Shown: positions 15,990-24,014, numbered from the stretch's first letter. The stretch: 33,376 bases of DNA from Verrucomicrobiota bacterium (GCA_023430565.1 JAEZAD010000032.1:1-33376), one strand, 5' to 3'. Program-made: numbers and translations. Notes: generated by a model from the letters alone, not told the origin.

Positions 15990-17243
15990 CTACTGAAGAG
16001 AGGCGATCGCGATCGATTCGGACGAAACGGGCGTGAGGGCGTTTTCGTAGGCCCACGTGCCGATCGCCTCGCCTTGCGCGTAACCGGCTTCGACGGCGCT
16101 GGAGAAGTGGACGCCGCAGAGGACGCGTGACGCGCCGTTTTCACGCGCGGCCTGCGAGAGCGACCAGAACCGGCGGGTGATGTTGGGATAAGGATCTCCG
16201 CTGGTGAGCGAGAAGCAGACGAGGTCGGTGCCGACAGAGCGGGCGATCACCACGGCGGCGGCGGCGCCGAGGACGGTGTGCGTGGACGGGTAGTCGGGGA
16301 CGGGCGGATTGCGGAGATAGGCGAGCCACTCGGGTTCGCCGCTTTCGCGGACGAGCGTGGCGGGGCGCCAGTAGTTGTAGTGATATTTCGCCTCGAAGCC
16401 GGCGATGTAGCCGTCGGCCATCGCCATGTTCACGAGGGCGAAAAGGCGGGCCTGTTCCCAGGTGTCGAGGCGGCGGATGGACGCGACTTCGCGGGCGATA
16501 CGATTCCAGCCGCGGGTGGACATCTCATACCAGAAGCAGGCGATTTCGCTTTGTTCGTGCGTGCGCTCGGTGCTGTGGAGGCCGCCCAGGCGCCGGACTT
16601 CCTCGAGATCGGCGCGGGCGCGTTCGCTACCGGCAGCGGGGGGCGGCGCGGGGCGGAATTGGTCGGACGTTTTCAACACGAACGGACGGACGTTGCCCCA
16701 CAGGCTGCCGAGCGCGGGTGTGAAATCGGGTGGAGTCGGGCGGTATTCCCCGGGTTGTTTGCCGGCAGGCCAGGCGGCGGCGTTGGTGGAGCCGTCATTC
16801 TGGCGGAGAGCGAGCATGGCCTGGGCGGCGGCCTTGCCGATGGCAAGACCGCGGGTGCGGGAATCGGAGTCGGCGATGGCAAGGAGGCGGGCGTTGCATT
16901 CGGTTTCGAATGCGGCGCGTTCGTTCGGGAGGAGCGCGCCGAGGGCGGTGCAGGCGGCGGAAGCGACGGCGGCTTCGAGGGAGGCGCCGGCGGCGTTTTC
17001 GGGGCGCGACGCGAACGTGCGGAAACGCGGCTGGATGGCGTTGACGGCGTCGTGCATCGCGACGTGAACGATGGAAAGAATGCGCGATTCGGTGTTGGGA
17101 TCGAGCGGCATGGCGCGGGTGGTGGCGTCGACCGCGATGCGATTCCAGTGCGAGACTTCGTTGGTGGCGGCGCGGGTCGTGACGGCGGCGAGAAGGGCCG
17201 AGGCGCACGCGACGAGCCGGAATAATCTAGAGGATCGGGACAT
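15990..17243 (-). CDS. Secreted vanadium-dependent haloperoxidase/PAP2-fold protein
   Basis: This is a 417-residue protein with a signal peptide (RLFRLVACASALLAAVTTRA). The C-terminal half carries the vanadate/phosphate-binding set of the vanadium chloroperoxidase and PAP2 superfamily. Lys286 and Arg293 lie in KYHYNYWRPAT, Ser320 and His322 in DYPSTHT, and Arg373 and His379 in SRVLCGVHF. The N-terminal half is helical and also typical of these bacterial proteins (SRILSIVHVAMHDAVNAIQP). Such proteins can be haloperoxidases or acid phosphatases, and sequence alone does not decide. The signal peptide places it in the periplasm or outside. It converges on the AraC regulator gene. Confidence 0.9.
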   Translation of the reverse strand: MSRSSRLFRLVACASALLAAVTTRAATNEVSHWNRIAVDATTRAMPLDPNTESRILSIVHVAMHDAVNAIQPRFRTFASRPENAAGASLEAAVASAACTALGALLPNERAAFETECNARLLAIADSDSRTRGLAIGKAAAQAMLALRQNDGSTNAAAWPAGKQPGEYRPTPPDFTPALGSLWGNVRPFVLKTSDQFRPAPPPAAGSERARADLEEVRRLGGLHSTERTHEQSEIACFWYEMSTRGWNRIAREVASIRRLDTWEQARLFALVNMAMADGYIAGFEAKYHYNYWRPATLVRESGEPEWLAYLRNPPVPDYPSTHTVLGAAAAVVIARSVGTDLVCFSLTSGDPYPNITRRFWSLSQAARENGASRVLCGVHFSSAVEAGYAQGEAIGTWAYENALTPVSSESIAIASLQ

Positions 17244-17622
17244 GATGGTGGGTGTGCGCAGCGGCGGCGGCCGGCGTGCTGGAGGCGAGATGGCGTTGTT
17301 TCTCGCGCCGAGGCGACGTGCTGCAGCGGGATGTGTGATTGCCGCAACGATCCTAGCGGAGACCGAGCGGGCGCGCTATGACCGGACGTCCGGGAACGCG
17401 TGCGGGGAGGGGCGGGGAGATGCCCGGGAGTCCGGAACAGATGACTGAGCGTCCGGGGGAAGGATCGAACGCTGGGATTCCCCGGCGCCGCGGGGACCCC
17501 CACAAAACGGAGCAGGACGCCTCGCCCTAGCACGTTGTGCTCATCGAGCGCCCGCCGCAACTTGTCCGGCGGCGCATCGAGACTCACGCCGAGCGCCGAC
17601 AACAAGCGAAGTTCGGTCGACG
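17244..17622. other. Intergenic stretch with palindromes and a coding-like relic
   Basis: No intact gene is supported here. A 12-base palindrome CCGGACGTCCGG sits at 17382-17393, and TCCGG words recur at about 17430 and 17452, possible operator material for the minus-strand haloperoxidase-like gene. A CCCCG/CGGGG hairpin lies near 17478. On minus, about 17460-17610, one frame reads protein-like (TELRLLSALGVSLDAPPDKL, then RRALDEHNVLGRGV) but has no matching start or stop; see findings. Confidence 0.5.
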
Positions 17623-18573
17623 CTAGCGGGCGAAGCCGTAGGGGTCGGCGGCTTCGGCGAGGGCGTGCATGCGGCGCTGGATGTCGGCGGCGATGTAGCG
17701 TTCCTCGAGACGGGCGAGGACTTCGTCGACGTCGCTCTCGGAAACGTAATGTGCCTGCGCGTGGGCGCGGAGCTGCGACCAGTAGTGCTCGAGATACTGA
17801 TACGCGACGTCGCCGACGAGATTGCGGGCGCGGGCGGCGTGAGTCCGCAGCGGGGCGAGCTCGCCGGCGAGGAAATTGCGGACGTCGGATTCGGCGCGAG
17901 CGAGGGCGGCGATCATATCCGGATCGGACAGCTTGATGGTGCGATCGGTCCAATCGGTTTGGCGGACGAACGGCGGCTCGGGGAGGGCGATGCAGGCAAA
18001 GAGGGGACCGCCGGTCTGGGCGATGCGCTGGACGACCGTGTGCATCTGGCGGGCGGCGGTGTCGACGCTGACGGCGGCGAAACGGAGTTGGGCAAGAGCG
18101 CGGATGCGGCGCTCGTAGGCGTCGCGCGAAGCGCTGGTGTGATGCTGGACGGCTTGGGCGGCTTCGCGGAGTTCGCGGGCGAGGGCTTTGAGCTTTTCGC
18201 CGTAGGTGGGAAGGAGCAGTTCCCACGCGTCGATGACGGCGAGCACGCGGGGACTTTTGCTGTAATCGCCGGAAGCCTGCTCGAGAAACGCGTGAAGCTC
18301 GCGCTGGAGACGAGACTTCAAGGCGTTCTCGAGCAGGTCGATTTTTCCGAGGCGATTGTGCAGGGCGGCCTCGTCCGTGAGCACGGTGTGCAGCGAAGCC
18401 TGGAAGGCTTCGCGGGTGCTGCGGGTGGCGAGGATGCCGAACGGAGGTCGGGCGCTTTCGACCTCGTTGCGCTGCGCGGCGGTCTCGCCGAGGGCGTCGT
18501 CGACGGTCCTGCGGCAGAGATGAAGGTAGGCTTCGTCCTGCAACAAAGTAATCGTCGAATCCGGAAGTGACAT
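17623..18573 (-). CDS. Hypothetical helical protein, unknown function
   Basis: This is a 316-residue, mostly helical and charged protein. I do not recognise it. It has no signal peptide or membrane segment. Heptad-like stretches suggest coiled coils, for example LENALKSRLQRELHAFLEQA and LKALARELREAAQAVQHHTS. The N-terminus is MSLPDSTITLLQDEAYLHLC. The start at 18573 is preferred because the upstream frame to 18633 is a Ser run (AAASSSSSS). The following gap has a coding-like stretch just past the stop. OppF ends 208 bases upstream on the same strand, so it may have its own promoter. A cytoplasmic role is likely, but none can be named. Confidence 0.75.
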   Translation of the reverse strand: MSLPDSTITLLQDEAYLHLCRRTVDDALGETAAQRNEVESARPPFGILATRSTREAFQASLHTVLTDEAALHNRLGKIDLLENALKSRLQRELHAFLEQASGDYSKSPRVLAVIDAWELLLPTYGEKLKALARELREAAQAVQHHTSASRDAYERRIRALAQLRFAAVSVDTAARQMHTVVQRIAQTGGPLFACIALPEPPFVRQTDWTDRTIKLSDPDMIAALARAESDVRNFLAGELAPLRTHAARARNLVGDVAYQYLEHYWSQLRAHAQAHYVSESDVDEVLARLEERYIAADIQRRMHALAEAADPYGFAR

Positions 18574-18742
18574 GGCTGAGCTGGAGCTGGAGGAAGCAGC
18601 CGCGGGAGACCGCTGGTAGCGGACGGCGAACAAGCGCTGGACGCGTGCCGACGGAGCCGGGCTGCGAGCGTATTGTGACCTTGGGAAACGATTAGTTCCC
18701 TTGTGACAACGATTCAGGTTTACCCTGAGAAAACGTGCGAAC

Positions 18743-18785
18743 GCTCGAGCGAGAATCGCGGAGCGCGAGCGAGCTCGCGGGCTAC
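18743..18785. repeat. Weak member of the CGTAGC hairpin repeat family
   Basis: Read on minus, the element begins CCGTAGCCCGCGAGC, then TCGCTCGCGCTCC, and overlaps the TAG stop codon of the OppF-type gene. It shares CGTAGC plus GCGAGC with the copies at 10497-10578 and 20866-20903 but diverges after that. GCGAGC words in both orientations allow a hairpin. Confidence 0.4.
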
Positions 18786-19753
18786 GGCGGTGGGATTTCG
18801 GCGAGGCGGATGCAGGCGGCTTCGCGGGCGGCGCCGGCGGGGAGAAGCGGCGGGACGATTTCGCGGCAGCGGTCGATCGCGTAAGGGCAGCGCGGATGGA
18901 AGCGGCAGCCGGCGGGGGGATCGATGGGCGAAGGCGGATCGCCGGAGAGGACGATGCGCGAATGGGTGGACGAAGCTTCGGTGCGAAGGGCGGGAATCGC
19001 GCTGACGAGGGAGCGCGTATAGGGATGCGCGGGGTGTTCGATGACGTCGGTGGCGGGGCCGAGTTCGACGATTTTTCCGAGATACATCACGGCGATGCGA
19101 TCGGAGATGTGTTTCACGACGGAGAGGTCGTGAGCGATGAAGAGAAGCGTGAGATTTCGCGCGCGGCAGAGTTCGGCGAGGAGGTTGAGAATTTGGGCCT
19201 GGATGGAGACGTCGAGGGCGGAAACAGGCTCGTCGGCGATGACGAGTTTCGGTTCGAGGGCGAGCGCGCGGGCGATGGCGATCCGCTGGCGTTGTCCGCC
19301 GGAGAACTCGTGCGGATATTTCCGCATGTAGCGTGGGGCGAGGCCGACCTGTTCCATGAGGGCGGCGACACGGGCGGGGATTTCGGCGGGCGCGCAGAGG
19401 CGATGGACGGCGAGCGGTTCGGCCAGAGTGGCGTAGACGGTGAGGCGCGGGTTGAGGGACGCGTAGGGGTCTTGAAAGACCATTTGCACGTCGCGGCGCG
19501 CGGCGTGAAGCGTGGGAGCGTCGGCGTGCGTGAGGTTTTTGCCTTCGAGAATAACGGTGCCGGCGGTGGTCGGGACGAGTTGGAGGATGGTGCGGGCGAG
19601 AGTGGATTTGCCGCAGCCGGATTCGCCGACGAGGCCGAGGATTTCGCCGCGGGCGATGGAGAGGGTGACGCCGTCGACGGCTTTCACCGTGCGGCCGTGG
19701 CGGACGGGGAAATGGGTGTGGACGTCGGAGAGTTCGAGGAGCGGCGCGGGCAT
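18782..19753 (-). CDS. Oligopeptide/dipeptide ABC transporter ATPase, OppF/DppF type
   Basis: This is a 323-residue cytoplasmic ATPase. Walker A GESGCGKST is at about 43-51, the Q-loop in MVFQDPYASLNPR, the signature FSGGQRQRIAIARA near 149 and Walker B LVIADEPVSALD near 172. The C-terminal oligopeptide/dipeptide extension (GCRFHPRCPYAIDRC) distinguishes this family from other ABC ATPases. Start: ATG at 19753 (MPAPLLELSDVHTHFPV); an ATG at 19777 adds only an atypical leader. The OppD-type partner lies upstream, 127 bases away across a dispersed repeat. No permease or solute-binding protein gene is in the window, so the substrate cannot be assigned. Its stop codon is part of a repeat element. 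Confidence 0.93.
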   Translation of the reverse strand: MPAPLLELSDVHTHFPVRHGRTVKAVDGVTLSIARGEILGLVGESGCGKSTLARTILQLVPTTAGTVILEGKNLTHADAPTLHAARRDVQMVFQDPYASLNPRLTVYATLAEPLAVHRLCAPAEIPARVAALMEQVGLAPRYMRKYPHEFSGGQRQRIAIARALALEPKLVIADEPVSALDVSIQAQILNLLAELCRARNLTLLFIAHDLSVVKHISDRIAVMYLGKIVELGPATDVIEHPAHPYTRSLVSAIPALRTEASSTHSRIVLSGDPPSPIDPPAGCRFHPRCPYAIDRCREIVPPLLPAGAAREAACIRLAEIPPP

Positions 19754-19761
19754 CAAAAGTG

Positions 19762-19839
19762 AACCACGAAGAGACACGAATTCACACGAAGGAGGAGGAC
19801 GATTTACTTACCACGGATAGTCACGGATGGACACGGATG
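19762..19839. repeat. Dispersed ACCACGAA/CACGGAT repeat between oppD- and oppF-like genes
   Basis: AACCACGAAGAGACACGAAT runs from 19762, and ACCACGGATAGTCACGGATG, then GACACGGATG, from about 19810. Both are versions of the sequence at 23984-24014 (AACCACGAATGGACACGGAT, then GAACACGGATT). A GGAGGAGGAC linker separates the two parts. This family is scattered in many bacterial genomes as I recall (its translation resembles NHEWTRMNTD). It fills most of the gap between two genes that should be co-transcribed. Confidence 0.75.
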
Positions 19840-19880
19840 CGGAACATAGAATCGGTGCACATCCTGGTCATTGGTGATGG

Positions 19881-20855
19881 TCAAATTTCTCCCAATTGGG
19901 CGCGAAGGCAGGCGTGGGCGTGGCCGGGCGCGGTTTCGAGGAGTTGGACGGGGGTGTTGAAACATTTTTCGGCGGCGAATTCGCAGCGGGGGGCGAAGGG
20001 GCAGCCGGGGACGGGTTTCGAAAGATCGGGCGGGAGGCCGGCGATGGTGTAGAGCGCGGCGCCTTTTGGCTGGAGGGCGGGAATGGATTTCTGGAGGGCG
20101 CGCGTGTAGGGGTGGCGAGGAGACGTGAAGAGGGTGCGGGTGTCGGCGGTTTCGACGATGCGGCCGGCATACATGACTTGGACGCGGTCGCAGAGCCCGG
20201 AGACGACGGCGAGGTCGTGGGTGACGAAAATCACGGCCATGCCGAGCTCGCGCTGCGTGGTTTTGATGAGCTCGAGGATTTGGGCCTGGACGGTGACGTC
20301 GAGTGCGGTGGTGGGTTCGTCGGCGATGAGGAGCTCGGGTTGGGTGATGAGCGCCATCGCGATGACGACGCGCTGGCGCATGCCGCCGGAGAATTCGTGC
20401 GGGTATTGGTGGAGGCGGCGCGAGGCGTCGTTGAGTCCGACGGCTTCGAGCAAGGCGGTGGCGCGCGCGAGGGCGTCGCGGCGGGAGATTTTTTCGTGGA
20501 TGAGGAGCGGTTCGATGAGTTGGTCGGAGATCCGCAGGTAGGGATTCAGGGACGTCATCGGATCCTGAAAGATCATCGCGATGCGTTTGCCTCGGATGCT
20601 GCGCGATTGGGCGGGCGAGCAGTGAAGAAGATCGATGCCGTCGAAGAGGGCGGTGCCGCTTTCGATGCGGGCGGGCGGTTGCGGGAGAAGTCCGAGGAGG
20701 GAGTAACAGGTGACGGATTTGCCGGAGCCGGATTCGCCGACGATGCCGAGGGTTTCGCCGCGCTCGAGGGAGAAGCTGACGCCGTCGACCGCGCGCACCA
20801 CGCCCTGACGGGTGTGGAAGTGAGTGCGGAGGTCGGTGACAGTGAGGAGTGGCAT
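19881..20855 (-). CDS. Oligopeptide/dipeptide ABC transporter ATPase, OppD/DppD type
   Basis: This is a 324-residue cytoplasmic ATPase. It has Walker A GESGSGKSV near 39-47, Q-loop MIFQDPMTSLNP, signature FSGGMRQRVVIAMAL near 156, Walker B LLIADEPTTALD near 176, and the C-terminal oligopeptide extension CPFAPRCEFAAEKC. MRQRV in the signature and DPMTSLNP fit OppD/DppD rather than OppF. It stands first of a D-F pair on minus. The gene upstream is a GT9 glycosyltransferase, separated by a repeat element, and permease genes are absent nearby. The complete transporter must be encoded elsewhere, or these ATPases serve other permeases. Confidence 0.93.
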   Translation of the reverse strand: MPLLTVTDLRTHFHTRQGVVRAVDGVSFSLERGETLGIVGESGSGKSVTCYSLLGLLPQPPARIESGTALFDGIDLLHCSPAQSRSIRGKRIAMIFQDPMTSLNPYLRISDQLIEPLLIHEKISRRDALARATALLEAVGLNDASRRLHQYPHEFSGGMRQRVVIAMALITQPELLIADEPTTALDVTVQAQILELIKTTQRELGMAVIFVTHDLAVVSGLCDRVQVMYAGRIVETADTRTLFTSPRHPYTRALQKSIPALQPKGAALYTIAGLPPDLSKPVPGCPFAPRCEFAAEKCFNTPVQLLETAPGHAHACLRAQLGEI

Positions 20856-20865
20856 TTGGTGCGGT

Positions 20866-20903
20866 GCTGCGAACGGACCGTTCGCTGGCGCTCGCAGCTA
20901 CGA
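20866..20903. repeat. CGTAGC hairpin repeat that provides a stop codon
   Basis: Read on minus, the element is CGTAGCTGCGAGCGCCAGCG followed by AACGGTCCGTTCGCAGCACC. The first 20 bases match the tandem copies at 10497-10578 with one difference. GCGAACGG / CCGTTCGC form a near-perfect hairpin. The TAG of the upstream GT9 gene is formed by the CGTAGC word, so the gene ends inside the repeat. Confidence 0.65.
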
Positions 20904-21962
20904 GGCGGCCGTCGAGGGGGTGAGTGAACGCCAGGCGGTGAGGACGTCGTCGGGGGTGATGGTGGCGAGAGTGAGGTCGGGTTGGGAAGAGGAGGGTTGG
21001 ACGATTTTGATCGGCGCGGTGGTGGGGACGGGCGCGTAGAGATCGGCAGCGCGATGGGCGTGACGCGTGAACAGGACGACGAGCGGACAGCCCATCGCGG
21101 CGGCGGCGTGGGCGGGGCCGGTGTTGACGGAGATGAGGCTGTGCGCGCGGGACTGAAGTGCGAGGAGGCGCGGGATCGGGAGTTCGTCGGTGGCGATGAG
21201 GACGCGGTCGCGAGCGGAGGAGAGTTGTGCGACGACTTCTTCGGCGAGCGAGCGTTCGGAGGGGGCGCCGCAGAGGATTACGCGAGCGTTGGGCAGCGTG
21301 GCGAAAACGCCTTCGATGACGCGGGCCCAGCGGTCTTCGGGCCAGTAGTCGACGTTGGAGGCGCGACGGCGGTCGCCGCCTTTCATGGTCTTTTTGTTGC
21401 CGGCCTGGAGGAGAACGAGGGGCGAGGCTTCGAGGCGGTGTTGTGCGAGCCAGGCGGCGCAATCGCGGTGATCGGCGTCGGTGAGCGTGGGGCGCGAATC
21501 GGGAAGCGGGAGCGAGGAGGTGGAGGAAAAGGATTCGAAGGCCGGAGGTGCGGCGCGGGCGAGGCGGACGGCGTGGGCGAGAATGTGTTCGTCGGGTTGG
21601 CGAGGGAAATCGCGGAGCGTGCAGATGCGGTCGGCGGGAATACGAGCGCGGCGAAGGAGAGCGAGCGGTTTTTCGTCGGGCTCGAAAACGTAAACGGGCC
21701 CGGTGGGGCGGGAGCGGATCCAGCGGACGAGTTGTTGCTGGGAGCGGTTGAACCAATACGGAGCGCGACGGCTGGTGAGGTAAAAACGCCGGGCGACGGA
21801 AGGGACGCGTTGAAGGAGCGGCTCGGTCCAGGGGCCGGAACCGACGAGATCGCAGGGCGCGCCGAAGCGTTGGTGGAGGAGCTTCAGCACGGGGATCATG
21901 AGGACCATGTCGCCGAAGGCGCCGAAGCGGATCACAAGCGGTGTGGGCGGGGAGGCGGGCAT
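20898..21962 (-). CDS. GT9 family glycosyltransferase (heptosyltransferase-like)
   Basis: This is a 354-residue protein of the GT9 family, which transfers heptose or related sugars from nucleotide donors onto lipid A core. The N-terminus LVIRFGAFGDMVLMIPVLKL matches the acceptor-side domain, and the donor-side motif is SVNTGPAHAAAAMGCPLVVLF near residue 280. Residues LQAGNKKTMKGGDRRRASN precede the second domain. Donor and acceptor are not predictable. It starts 7 bases after the stop of another GT9 gene, so they are co-transcribed. The C-terminus (SLTPSTAAS) ends within a repeat element. Confidence 0.87.
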   Translation of the reverse strand: MPASPPTPLVIRFGAFGDMVLMIPVLKLLHQRFGAPCDLVGSGPWTEPLLQRVPSVARRFYLTSRRAPYWFNRSQQQLVRWIRSRPTGPVYVFEPDEKPLALLRRARIPADRICTLRDFPRQPDEHILAHAVRLARAAPPAFESFSSTSSLPLPDSRPTLTDADHRDCAAWLAQHRLEASPLVLLQAGNKKTMKGGDRRRASNVDYWPEDRWARVIEGVFATLPNARVILCGAPSERSLAEEVVAQLSSARDRVLIATDELPIPRLLALQSRAHSLISVNTGPAHAAAAMGCPLVVLFTRHAHRAADLYAPVPTTAPIKIVQPSSSQPDLTLATITPDDVLTAWRSLTPSTAAS

Positions 21963-21969
21963 CGGCGAT

Positions 21970-23034
21970 TCACGGTTTTCCGGAGAGCGAGGAGAGATGG
22001 CGGGCGAGGGCGGATTGGACTTGGGGAATTGTGACGCGGGCGAGAGGTTGCGGGCCGGAGAGATCGTCGGGCCGGAGAATTGTGTGCGGCGTATCCCACG
22101 GATGCCAGCGCCAGGGCTCGAGTGGGCCGAAGAGGGCGACGATGGGGAGGTGAAACGAGGCGGCGATGTGGAGGAGGCCGGTGTCGATGCCGAAGGCGAG
22201 GTGGAGGTGGCGGAGAAGGGAGTTCAGGTCACGGAGCGGGAGTTCGCGGCTCCAGTCGTGGCAGTGAGGGCGGAGCTCGGAAGAGAGAAGCGCGAGGATT
22301 TCGGCGTAGTGCGGGGCGTTGGAGGGCGCGTCGCAGAAATGGATTTCGCAGTTTTGCTCGGCGATGAGCCAGGCGACGACGGACGCGAAGCGGTCGGTGG
22401 TCCAGTCCTTGGTGGAAACGATGGATTTGGCGCAGAGGAAGACGCGGCGGCGGTGGGAGCTTGGGAGCGCGGCGGCGACGCGGGCGTCGACGGCGGGGTT
22501 GCTCCAATTTTCGTTGTAGGTGTCGACGACTGGAATGCTGTCGGCGCGAAGGATGTCGAGGAAGCACTCGACCTCGTGTTTGTTATCCGGATACGGCGTG
22601 CTGCGTTGGAGGAGCCAGCGGCGGCCTTCGGTGGCGAAGCCGACGCGATGCGGGATGCCGGCGAGGAGCGGGAGGATGGCGGAGGAGAAGGAGCGGCGGA
22701 GAATGTAAACGCGATCGTAGCGGCGGCGGCGGAGCAGGCGGGCGCAGGCGAGGAGGGAACGCGGATGCGGAGAGTTTTTTTTCGCGCGGGGAGCGAAGTA
22801 GAGGAGTTCGTTTTTGTAGGGGCAGTGCGCGAGGGTGTCGCCGGAGATGGGCTCGGCGAGGACGTCGATGATGGAAGCGGGGAAGGCGCGGCGGAGATTG
22901 CGGAGAAAAGGGATGGCGAGGACGGTGTCGCCGATGAATCGGTAGCGGATGACGAGGATGCGGGGGTGTCCACTGGCAGGCGCGAGCGTGGATTCTTCGC
23001 TGCGCTCAGAATGACAATCGGAGGGAGAGGACAT
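21970..23034 (-). CDS. GT9 family glycosyltransferase with repeat-encoded N-terminus
   Basis: This is a 354-residue GT9 enzyme. The family begins at RILVIRYRFIGDTVLAIPFL near residue 25, and the donor-side motif FGIDTGLLHIAASFHLPIVA lies near 280, followed by FGPLEPWRWHPWD. The first 24 residues (MSSPSDCHSERSEESTLAPA, then SGHP) are not part of the family. CHSERSEES is the translation of the dispersed repeat at 22988-23016. No ATG, GTG or TTG follows in frame before the domain, so the ATG at 23034 is the only ordinary start. It is 25 bases downstream of the LpxL-type gene and 7 bases upstream of the next GT9 gene. A lipopolysaccharide-core role is inference. Confidence 0.88.
   Translation of the reverse strand: MSSPSDCHSERSEESTLAPASGHPRILVIRYRFIGDTVLAIPFLRNLRRAFPASIIDVLAEPISGDTLAHCPYKNELLYFAPRAKKNSPHPRSLLACARLLRRRRYDRVYILRRSFSSAILPLLAGIPHRVGFATEGRRWLLQRSTPYPDNKHEVECFLDILRADSIPVVDTYNENWSNPAVDARVAAALPSSHRRRVFLCAKSIVSTKDWTTDRFASVVAWLIAEQNCEIHFCDAPSNAPHYAEILALLSSELRPHCHDWSRELPLRDLNSLLRHLHLAFGIDTGLLHIAASFHLPIVALFGPLEPWRWHPWDTPHTILRPDDLSGPQPLARVTIPQVQSALARHLSSLSGKP
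22988..23016 (-). repeat. Dispersed repeat inside GT9 coding sequence
   Basis: GTGGATTCTTCGCTGCGCTC followed by AGAATGACA. It differs from the copy at 1404-1433 by one base in the core (TGCGC for TTCGC). It is read in frame from minus and encodes the CHSERSEEST residues of the GT9 N-terminus. Confidence 0.8.
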
Positions 23035-23059
23035 TTGCCGAAGCCGGAGCGATGCGGGG

Positions 23060-23968
23060 CTAGTAAACTTCCGGGTAGCCGGGGCCGCGGGCTTTGAAAC
23101 GTTTGTGGACCCAGAGGTATTGTTCGGGGGCGAGGCGGACGTGGTCTTCGATGAGGCGGTTGACGCGAATGGCGTCGGCGGAGGCGTCCTCGGTGGGGAA
23201 GTTTTCGAGCGGCGGAAGGATCGTGAGCGTGTAGGAGCCGTTGGTTTCGCGCTTCGCGAAGTAAGGGACGACGGGTGCGCCGGTCATGGCGGCGAGTTTG
23301 CCGGTGGCGGTGTTGGTGATGGCGGGGATGCCGAAGAAAGGGAGGATTTCGGTGAGCTTGGTGCGCTTGCCCTGATCGGGCGCATACCACATGGCCTCGC
23401 CGGCGCGGAGGGCCCGGATGAGGCCTTTCAAGTCGTCGAAGTGGACGGCGATGTTGACGTGGCGTTCGCGCTGCGCGCGCATTTCGGCGGCGATGACGGG
23501 ATTGTTGGGATCGCGATAGAGAACGCTCAGGTCGAAGCGCTCGTTCATCATGCGGGCGCAAAGTTCGAGCGTGGTGAAATGGGCGGTGAGCAGGATGACG
23601 CCCTTGCGGCCGGCGATGGCGCGTTCGAGATGTTCGTGACCGACGATGGTGTGCGGCGGGAGTTCGGCGGCGGAGGACCACCAGCCGGCGCAGGTTTCGA
23701 AAAGTCCGAGGGCGAGCGAGTCGTAGTGAGCGCGCGCGAGGGCGCGGATTTCGGTTGCGGATTTTTCGGGAAAGCAGAGCCGGAGGTTGACGAGCGCGAC
23801 GTGGCGGCGGACGGGAACGACGTGGTAGACAAACGCGCCGAGAAGGCGGGCGAGCGCGCGCTGGGCGGACCAGGGCAGGCGGTTGGCGAGGCGAAAGACG
23901 GCGAGGCCGATCCACATCGGCCAGTGTTGCGGAAGCCAGAGACGATTGCTTTCGCTGGCGCGGCTCAT
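23060..23968 (-). CDS. LpxL/HtrB-type lysophospholipid/lipid A acyltransferase
   Basis: This is a 302-residue membrane-associated acyltransferase that would add a secondary acyl chain to a lipid A precursor. The N-terminal part has a hydrophobic region (WPMWIGLAVFRLANRLPW), then VRRHVALVNLRLCFPEKS, typical of LpxL. The catalytic HX4E motif is HFTTLE (His130, Glu135). Later segments are YRDPNNPVI, MWYAPDQGKRTKL (family D-Q motif) and VVPYFAKRETNGSYTL, ending in PEQYLWVHKRFKARGPGYPE. Start: ATG at 23968; the GTG at 23989 lies within a dispersed repeat. It heads a minus-strand run of GT9 genes, which agrees with an outer-membrane glycolipid pathway. Confidence 0.92.
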   Translation of the reverse strand: MSRASESNRLWLPQHWPMWIGLAVFRLANRLPWSAQRALARLLGAFVYHVVPVRRHVALVNLRLCFPEKSATEIRALARAHYDSLALGLFETCAGWWSSAAELPPHTIVGHEHLERAIAGRKGVILLTAHFTTLELCARMMNERFDLSVLYRDPNNPVIAAEMRAQRERHVNIAVHFDDLKGLIRALRAGEAMWYAPDQGKRTKLTEILPFFGIPAITNTATGKLAAMTGAPVVPYFAKRETNGSYTLTILPPLENFPTEDASADAIRVNRLIEDHVRLAPEQYLWVHKRFKARGPGYPEVY

Positions 23969-23983
23969 GCGTCCCGAACGGTT

Positions 23984-24014
23984 AACCACGAATGGACACG
24001 GATGAACACGGATT
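23984..24014. repeat. Dispersed ACCACGAATGGACACGGAT repeat
   Basis: AACCACGAATGGACACGGAT followed by GAACACGGATT. It is a full copy of the family found in variant form at 19762-19839 and lies just upstream of the LpxL-type gene. The GTG at 23989, which could start a longer acyltransferase frame, belongs to this repeat and not to the gene. Confidence 0.75.

Noticed and set aside
14787..16130. 447-codon plus frame across the AraC gene
   Set aside because: It is a Gly/Arg/Ala-rich shadow in another frame of the AraC regulator, which has a clear cupin and helix-turn-helix sequence.
16673..18226. 517-codon minus frame spanning two genes
   Set aside because: Most of it is an Arg/Pro-rich shadow of the haloperoxidase-like and helical-protein genes. 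Only the short part at 17460-17615 looks protein-like, and it is reported as a possible relic.
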